From assembly GCA_003219995.1 (NCBI GenBank), contig QHRC01000017.1, forward strand, positions 2,634 through 12,912: a stretch of DNA of 10,279 nucleotides, given 5' to 3'. This stretch comes from Verrucomicrobiota bacterium (GTDB lineage: Bacteria > Verrucomicrobiota > Verrucomicrobiia > Chthoniobacterales > UBA10450). Below the pieces are notes generated by a model. It did no database searches and had not been told where the DNA came from. It saw only the letters and a program-made list of their open reading frames with translations. Both the position numbers and the translations under genes were made by a program. Shown piece after piece: positions 6,089 to 10,279 of this stretch (the first letter of the stretch is position 1; every line of letters starts with the position of its first letter).

Positions 6089-8911
6089 ATGACTGCTCGA
6101 CTTTCAGTTCTCTCTGCTTGGCTGCTTTCAATTTGTCTCACTTCGCATTTGCCGGCCCAGGAAGAAACTCCGCGGAATGCTGCACCAGTCGGTGGCGCCT
6201 CGCCGAGTGCACCAGCGGTCAGCACCACTCCGCCATTATCGGCTTCCATAACGCCGATTCCAGCGCCCGTCCCGGCACAGCTCAGCGATGTTCTCTTCAA
6301 AAACCTGAAAGCGCGTGCCATCGGCCCAGCTGTGATGGGCGGTCGCGTTTCCGACATCGCGCTTGATCCGCGAAATCCTTTTGTCTTCTACGTCGGCCTC
6401 GGACACGGGGGCATTTTTAAAACAGGCGATAATGGCGTGTCGTTCGATCCGATTTTCGACAAGCAACCGATGCTTTCAATCGGCACCATCGCGATTGCGC
6501 CATCCGATTCCGAGATCATTTGGGTGGGCACGGGCGAAGCAAACGATCGCAATTCTTCCGGCTGGGGCGATGGCGTTTATCGATCGACCGATGCCGGCGA
6601 AAACTGGCAGAATGTCGGGCTTAAAAATAGCCGCGCCATTGCCCGCATCGTTGTCGATCCAAAGAAACCTGAAGTCGCTTATGTAGCCGCGGTGGGCCAT
6701 TTATGGGCCGACGGCGGCGAACGGGGTCTCTTCAAGACGACCGACGCAGGAAAAACCTGGAAACTTATTTTGCAAGCGCCGGCGCCCCACAACGCCCGCA
6801 CCGGTTGCGGGGACGTGATTATCGATCCAACTAATCCGGAAATTCTCTACGCGGCGCTCTACGCGCGACAACGTACGCCGTGGAGTTTTTCGTCCGGTCC
6901 CGCCGCCACGGACGGCGAAGACGTGGGCGGAATTTTCAAGAGCACAAATGGCGGCGCGAGTTGGAAAAAACTGAGCGGCGGCTTGCCTTCCCAAACCGGC
7001 CGTATTGGTCTCACGATTAGCGCAACCAATCCGAAAATTGTCATGGCAGTCGTGCAGAGTTATGAGGGTGGTTCCGGCCAGGTGACCGATCTGCGCAGCA
7101 AGAGTGGCGGCGTCTTTCGGTCCGAAGACGGCGGCGAAAAATGGGCCCGGGCCAGTGCGATGGATCCGCGTCCCTTTTATTTCAGTCAGATCCGCATCGA
7201 TCCGGCAAACGATCAACGCGTTTATTTGCTCGGTTTCGCATTGTTCGTATCGGACGACGGCGGAAAAAATTTCCGGGAAGATCTTTCCGAGAAAATTCAT
7301 CCCGATTGCCATGCGTTTGTCATTCAGCCGGGCACTGCGCCGCCGCCCAAGCCGCCAAAACCCGAAGACAAAAGCAAACCGCCCAAGCCTCCGGTTTGTC
7401 AGCGGTTGTTGCTGGGGACCGACGGGGGCATCTATCGAAGTTTTGCGGCCGGGAAAGGCTGGGATCATCTCAACCGGATTCCCGCCGGAGAATTTTACCG
7501 GATCACGCTGGACGATTCCAAACCTTACTACCGGATCGCCGGCGGCCTTCAGGACAACGAGAACTGGGTTGGGCCGAGCGGCGTGCCGAGCAAGGAAGGA
7601 ATCCGCAATTCGGATTGGATCGCGCTCGCGGGCGGCGACGGCTTTTACGTTTTATTCGATCCGGTCGATCACGATATGTTTTACGCCGAAAGTCAGGGCG
7701 GCGAAGTGCACCGGATCAATTTGCGAAACGGCGAACTGCGGCGTTTGCGACCAGAGCCGCCTGAAGGCGCGCCGAGGTATCGGTTTCATTGGAATTCGCC
7801 GCTGATCATGAGCCGTCACAAGCCGGGCGTAATCTATCTGGGCGGCAACTGCATCTTCAAGCTGACCGATCGCGCCGAAAAATATGCGCTCATCAGCCCG
7901 GACTTAACGCGCAATGATCCTACTCGCACAAACGCAACTGGCAGCGGCGCCGAAAATTACGGCGTTGTGTTCTCGCTGGCTGAATCGCCAAAACGCGCCG
8001 GTCTGTTGTGGGCCGGCACTGATGACGGCCGGCTTTGGGTCACTGAAAATGAAGGTGGCAAATGGATCGAGCTCACGAACAATTTGCCGGAACCGGCCCG
8101 TGGCGCGTGGGTTGTCCGGATCGAGCCAAGTTCGCACGATGTCAACGCGGCCTACGTTGTGACGAATTCTTATCGCGCCGGCGACGATCGCCCGATGATT
8201 TTGCACACTGTCGATCTTGGCAAGACCTGGCAATCGGTTGTGGGCGATCTCCCGGCGAACGATCCGGTCGAAGTTGTGCGTGAAGATCCAGTGAATCCGA
8301 AATTGCTTTATGCCGGTACGCACTTCGGATTGTTCGCGTCGTTCGATCAAGGCGCGCACTGGGTTCGCATTGGCGATGTTCCTTCGGTACGCGTCGACGA
8401 TATTCAAATACATCCGCGCACATCCGATCTTGTCATTGGAACACACGGACGAAGCATCGCGATTCTTGATGATTCAGTCCCATTGCGCGAGCTGACGCCC
8501 GAGATTGCGGCGAAACCGGCGCATTTATTCACGGTGCGTTCGGTTACTGGCGCTTATCTCCAACCCGGATTTGTCGATGCAAATGGCAAGGGGATCTACC
8601 GCGGACAAAACCCAGCCGAAGGCGCGCTCTTCACCGTCTGGGTGAAAGAATTTACCGGCGACGAAATTAAAATCGCAGTGACGAAATCGGGCGGGCAACC
8701 GGTGGCAAATTTAAAAGCGCCGGGCGCACCCGGCCTCACCCGGATGAATTGGGACCTGCGACCCACCAAAGATGTCAGCATCGAATACGGCGGGGACGAT
8801 CCGAAACGCCTTTTGCCCGCCGGTGACTACAACGCGGAACTAACCTTCGGCGCGTTGAAAGTGAAACAGAGCTTTCATGTCGATCTTGCCGAAGGAATTA
8901 CGCCCAGGTGA
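6089..8911 (+). CDS. Secreted BNR/Asp-box beta-propeller protein (sortilin/VPS10-like, often annotated glycosyl hydrolase)
   Basis: A 940-residue protein from ATG 6089, where AGG lies 8 nt upstream; ATG 6083 is a near alternative. The N-terminus is a signal peptide (MTARLSVLSAWLLSICLTSH, then LPAQEE). A linker rich in Pro, Ala and Ser follows, and then a large double-propeller region. At least nine Asp-box hairpins of the S/T-x-D-x-G-x-x-W type are visible, for example RSTDAGENW (165-173), KTTDAGKTW (216-224), KSTNGGASW (284-292), RSEDGGEKW (344-352) and HTVDLGKTW (706-714). GGLQDNENWVGPS (about 485-498) is a recurring motif of this family. A Lys/Pro-rich insert lies at about 415-436, and the last 100 residues look like a beta-sandwich tail. 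Such proteins are common in Verrucomicrobiota, Acidobacteriota and Bacteroidota. Their substrate is unknown, and the sialidase-like catalytic set is not evident, so an enzymatic name is not justified. It is probably periplasmic or extracellular. REP pairs stand on both sides of the gene. Confidence 0.85.
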   Translation: MTARLSVLSAWLLSICLTSHLPAQEETPRNAAPVGGASPSAPAVSTTPPLSASITPIPAPVPAQLSDVLFKNLKARAIGPAVMGGRVSDIALDPRNPFVFYVGLGHGGIFKTGDNGVSFDPIFDKQPMLSIGTIAIAPSDSEIIWVGTGEANDRNSSGWGDGVYRSTDAGENWQNVGLKNSRAIARIVVDPKKPEVAYVAAVGHLWADGGERGLFKTTDAGKTWKLILQAPAPHNARTGCGDVIIDPTNPEILYAALYARQRTPWSFSSGPAATDGEDVGGIFKSTNGGASWKKLSGGLPSQTGRIGLTISATNPKIVMAVVQSYEGGSGQVTDLRSKSGGVFRSEDGGEKWARASAMDPRPFYFSQIRIDPANDQRVYLLGFALFVSDDGGKNFREDLSEKIHPDCHAFVIQPGTAPPPKPPKPEDKSKPPKPPVCQRLLLGTDGGIYRSFAAGKGWDHLNRIPAGEFYRITLDDSKPYYRIAGGLQDNENWVGPSGVPSKEGIRNSDWIALAGGDGFYVLFDPVDHDMFYAESQGGEVHRINLRNGELRRLRPEPPEGAPRYRFHWNSPLIMSRHKPGVIYLGGNCIFKLTDRAEKYALISPDLTRNDPTRTNATGSGAENYGVVFSLAESPKRAGLLWAGTDDGRLWVTENEGGKWIELTNNLPEPARGAWVVRIEPSSHDVNAAYVVTNSYRAGDDRPMILHTVDLGKTWQSVVGDLPANDPVEVVREDPVNPKLLYAGTHFGLFASFDQGAHWVRIGDVPSVRVDDIQIHPRTSDLVIGTHGRSIAILDDSVPLRELTPEIAAKPAHLFTVRSVTGAYLQPGFVDANGKGIYRGQNPAEGALFTVWVKEFTGDEIKIAVTKSGGQPVANLKAPGAPGLTRMNWDLRPTKDVSIEYGGDDPKRLLPAGDYNAELTFGALKVKQSFHVDLAEGITPR

Positions 8912-8930
8912 TGAACAACGCCGAACGATA

Positions 8931-8994
8931 AATTGTAGGGCAGGCGCATCGCCTGCCAATAAAGGATGGCAACCGGAGCGGTTGCCCTACAATT
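8931..8994. repeat. REP-like inverted pair, TGTAGGGCA family; probable bidirectional terminator
   Basis: Outer arms AATTGTAGGGCA (8931-8942) and TGCCCTACAATT (8983-8994) are perfect 12-bp complements. Inside, each half forms its own perfect 8-bp hairpin: GGCAGGCG-CAT-CGCCTGCC on the left and GGCAACCG-GAG-CGGTTGCC on the right. The stems differ between halves but are fully paired. It fills the convergent gap between the BNR gene (stop at 8911) and the CADD-like gene (stop at 9007), where it could end transcription from both sides. Confidence 0.8.
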
Positions 8995-9006
8995 AAAATC
9001 GCGCCA

Positions 9007-9678
9007 TCAGCACGCGATCGCGTGCCTTCGGCAGACGCTGGAGAGCATTTCCCAAAGCGCGTCGAGAATGCGCTGCGCCGCGGCGCGCACCTTGTCGACG
9101 TTGTGATTGTCGATGTACCCGCTGAGCATGTTACGCTCAGCGGCGGAATGTTTGCGGTCGGCTTCGATGTGGACGCTGAAGTATTCGTAATGCTCGGGAT
9201 CGTTGAAGCCGTAATGCTTTTTCAATCCGTCGATTTTCGACTCGCAGATCGCCGGAATCTGGCTCTCGTAGGCATAAAGCGCGGCCAACCCTTCGGCCGT
9301 CGTTCCATCACGACAAGCTGATCGGAAAGTATCGATCAAGTTCTTCGTCTCCGGCCGTTGCTCCGTGTTCCGTACATCGACATCTTCGACGCCAAGACTT
9401 TCGGCAAATCTCAGCCAAAGCTCGGGATGATTGGGTGAGCCGCCTTCTTCATCGATCAAATTGGACAGGAGTTGCTTCCGCGTCGTTTGATCATCGCACT
9501 TCGCGTGCACGGTCGAGAGATACGTCGGAAACGCCGCGACATGATGATAGTACTGCTTTGCATAGTCCATTAGCGCCGCTTTGCTCAGCTCCCCGCGCGT
9601 CCAGGCGAGATAAAACGGATGTTTCAGGAGATGCTTCTCCGCGATGTCATTGTCGATCTTGTCGAGATGTTGGTTCAT
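9007..9678 (-). CDS. CADD-family (TenA/PqqC-like) diiron-type protein, probable self-sacrificing p-aminobenzoate synthase
   Basis: A 223-residue all-helical haem-oxygenase-fold protein that aligns with Chlamydia trachomatis CADD (CT610) with a constant 4-residue offset. The metal-binding set Glu77, His84, Glu138, His170, Asp174 and His177 matches the CADD ligands. Tyr23 (HPFYLAW), Tyr39 (MDYAKQYYHH) and Lys148 (ESKIDGLKKHYG) match Tyr27, Tyr43 and Lys152. In CADD these are linked to making p-aminobenzoate from the enzyme's own tyrosine with lysine as amino donor, which feeds folate synthesis. Other signatures are CDDQTTRKQLLSNLIDEE (61-78) and YAYESQIPAI (135-144). Residue equivalences rest on my recall of the chlamydial sequence. 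AGGGA lies 5 nt before the ATG. The gene appears monocistronic, with a REP pair after it. No other folate gene is in view. Chlamydial death-domain binding should not be assumed here. Confidence 0.85.
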   Translation of the reverse strand: MNQHLDKIDNDIAEKHLLKHPFYLAWTRGELSKAALMDYAKQYYHHVAAFPTYLSTVHAKCDDQTTRKQLLSNLIDEEGGSPNHPELWLRFAESLGVEDVDVRNTEQRPETKNLIDTFRSACRDGTTAEGLAALYAYESQIPAICESKIDGLKKHYGFNDPEHYEYFSVHIEADRKHSAAERNMLSGYIDNHNVDKVRAAAQRILDALWEMLSSVCRRHAIAC

Positions 9679-9705
9679 AATTGTCCCTTTCCAGGGTTAA
9701 TGCTG

Positions 9706-9735
9706 TTAATAGACCTCAGTTTCGCCAGCCTCCAA
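9706..9735 (-). promoter_or_regulatory. Possible promoter of the CADD-family gene
   Basis: On the minus strand, TTGGAG (9730-9735) and TATTAA (9706-9711) are separated by 18 bp and lie about 28 bp before the ATG at 9678. They resemble -35 and -10 boxes, with 4 of 6 matches each to the sigma-70 consensus. Downstream, CCCT-GGAA-AGGG could form a small hairpin that covers part of the ribosome-binding site. It is a pattern match only. Confidence 0.3.
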
Positions 9736-9769
9736 CATTAATCACCGCCCGGATCTTCTGCACGAAAAT

Positions 9770-9791
9770 GCCCGGCGTTTCAGCGCTGGGC
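9770..9791. repeat. REP-like hairpin, GCCCAGCGC type
   Basis: GCCCGGCG (9770-9777) pairs with CGCTGGGC (9784-9791), allowing one G/U pair. It is related to the CCCAGCGC that begins at 10272 and runs off the right end of the window. It lies between the CADD-family gene and the maltokinase remnant and may be the left border of the REP/transposase-derived segment. Confidence 0.5.
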
Positions 9792-9799
9792 CTTCGATA

Positions 9800-9847
9800 A
9801 TATAAACACGACTAAGTCCCGACACGAACGACGGAGTCGTTTTATAT
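9800..9847 (-). terminator. Long stem-loop immediately after the maltokinase remnant
   Basis: ATATAAACACGACT (9800-9813) and AGTCGTTTTATAT (9835-9847) are complementary apart from one extra C. They give a stem of about 13 bp and a 21-base loop. A competing small stem, AACGAC-GGA-GTCGTT, sits at 9827-9841. It starts 2 bp after the remnant's stop codon at 9850, so it is well placed as the old gene's terminator, although a clean T-run is lacking. The loop contains AGTCCCGACA, which recurs inverted at 10241-10250. Confidence 0.45.
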
Positions 9848-9849
9848 CG

Positions 9850-10071
9850 TCAGGCCGATTTCAAAATGTGTTTGATGCCGCGGATCGGGATGACGACCCA
9901 ATCGGGGCGATTGTTTAGTTCGTAGCCGATTTCGTAGACAGCTTTGTCGAGGAGGTAGGCTTCGAGAAGAATTTGGAGATCGTCTGAATTCTGCGGGACG
10001 AAGATGGCGCCAGGGGTTGTCTGCAAATAACTTTGGAGGAACACGCTGCTCATCTGGCGATACCAGAGATC
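9850..10071 (-). pseudogene. C-terminal remnant of maltokinase (TreS-maltokinase type)
   Basis: Seventy-three codons match the C-terminal end of bacterial maltokinase, the kinase domain often fused to trehalose synthase. Matching parts are DLWYRQMSSVFLQSYL, LLEAYLLDKAVYEIGYELNN and RPDWVVIPIRGIKHIL, followed by TGA at 9850-9852. Maltokinase makes maltose 1-phosphate in the TreS/GlgE route to alpha-glucan. Homology begins at about 10071, which is not a natural start. Five non-homologous codons upstream the frame meets TAA, and the sequence there belongs to the oppositely oriented transposase remnant. ATG 10053 could in principle give a 67-residue peptide, but it lacks any ATP-binding or catalytic core. 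I therefore call it a truncated pseudogene. An assembly join at this point is the main alternative. Confidence 0.75.
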
Positions 10072-10228
10072 GGGGGTACGGCGCGTTTAGCATCGGCGTT
10101 TCCGGAATCGATGCGACCGCGAGCTATATTCGGAATCAGACCGAACATCGACGCGCTCGTTTCGCGAAGAACTCGTGGCGATGCTCCGCAAGCACGGCTT
10201 CGATTATGACGAACGGATGCTTGATTGA
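10071..10228 (+). pseudogene. C-terminal remnant of a REP-associated (RAYT, Y1-type) transposase, frameshifted
   Basis: One frame reads GYGAFSIGVSGIDATASYIR then NQTEHRR (10074-10154), the pattern of the last helix region of RAYT/IS200-like HUH transposases (GYGAFSV...YI.NQ..HH). After roughly 10155 the family pattern continues in another frame as RSFREELVAMLRKHGFDYDE then RMLD, ending in TGA at 10226-10228. A net change of one base (or an equivalent indel) near 10150-10160 explains the switch. The N-terminal two thirds, including the HUH motif, are missing because the left side is maltokinase sequence. It is therefore a dead fragment. RAYT proteins are known to be linked to REP hairpins, which are abundant in this window. 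Confidence 0.7.
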
Positions 10229-10235
10229 TTCTTTC

Positions 10236-10250
10236 GTCCCTGTCGGGACT
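10236..10250. repeat. Hairpin GTCCC-TGTC-GGGAC just after the transposase remnant
   Basis: A 5-bp GC-rich stem with a 4-base loop lies 8 bp after the transposase stop codon, where RAYT genes usually carry a REP. Its right side, TGTCGGGACT (10241-10250), is the exact complement of AGTCCCGACA at 9815-9824. The window ends in CCCAGCGC (10272-10279), which looks like the first arm of a further hairpin. Nothing else is recognisable in 10229-10279. Confidence 0.5.
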
Positions 10251-10279
10251 CGCTCGTCTTGAAACCATTTACCCAGCGC

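Noticed and set aside
6701..7468. Long 255-codon minus-strand open frame inside the BNR gene
   Set aside because: It is a shadow frame caused by GC-rich codon use. The plus-strand frame carries repeated Asp-boxes and known motifs throughout.
10050..10268. Minus-strand 72-codon open frame over the transposase remnant
   Set aside because: It is antisense to recognisable RAYT C-terminal sequence and has no family-like features.

Overview
The window looks like a chromosomal segment of a Verrucomicrobiota bacterium, possibly a soil Chthoniobacterales-type lineage. The evidence is moderate: a CADD-type protein as in the related Chlamydiae, a PEP-CTERM/exosortase-type CAAX protease relative, a secreted beta-propeller protein, moderately high GC, and many REP-like hairpins between genes. 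No rRNA, tRNA, CRISPR array or intact mobile element was seen.

Layout. Positions 1-920 (minus strand) hold a CPBP-family intramembrane protease and, behind it, a small one-helix membrane ORF. A short plus-strand gene (972-1235) encodes another small membrane protein and converges on a minus-strand block from 5859 to 1304. That block reads fabI (enoyl-ACP reductase), then a GlcD-type FAD-linked oxidase whose possible GTG start overlaps the fabI stop, then a 145-bp gap with two stem-loops, then a secreted RlpA-like (double-psi barrel) protein and a secreted PQQ-type sorbosone/glucose dehydrogenase beta-propeller 8 bp apart. Divergent from fabI is a 940-residue secreted BNR/Asp-box (sortilin-like) propeller protein (6089-8911). 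It converges on a minus-strand CADD/TenA-like gene (9007-9678) that keeps every residue thought to matter for self-sacrificing p-aminobenzoate synthesis.

The right end (about 9770-10279) is a genomic scar. The C-terminal 73 codons of a maltokinase (the domain often fused to trehalose synthase) lie on the minus strand and abut the frameshifted C-terminal remnant of a REP-associated (RAYT/Y1-type) transposase on the plus strand. REP-like hairpins flank both.

REP-like elements are the main structure outside genes. Two inverted hairpin pairs of a TGTAGGGCA family lie at 5994-6055 and 8931-8994, on either side of the BNR gene. A TGTAGCGGCG-family pair sits at 5904-5963, and GCCCAGCGC-type and GTCCC/GGGAC hairpins border the scar. 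Within the TGTAGGGCA family the stems differ in sequence but keep pairing, so the fold appears to be what is conserved.

No clear new multi-gene defence or biosynthetic system is visible. The strongest biological lead is the CADD homologue; the most interesting structural leads are the covarying REP pairs and the maltokinase/transposase junction.
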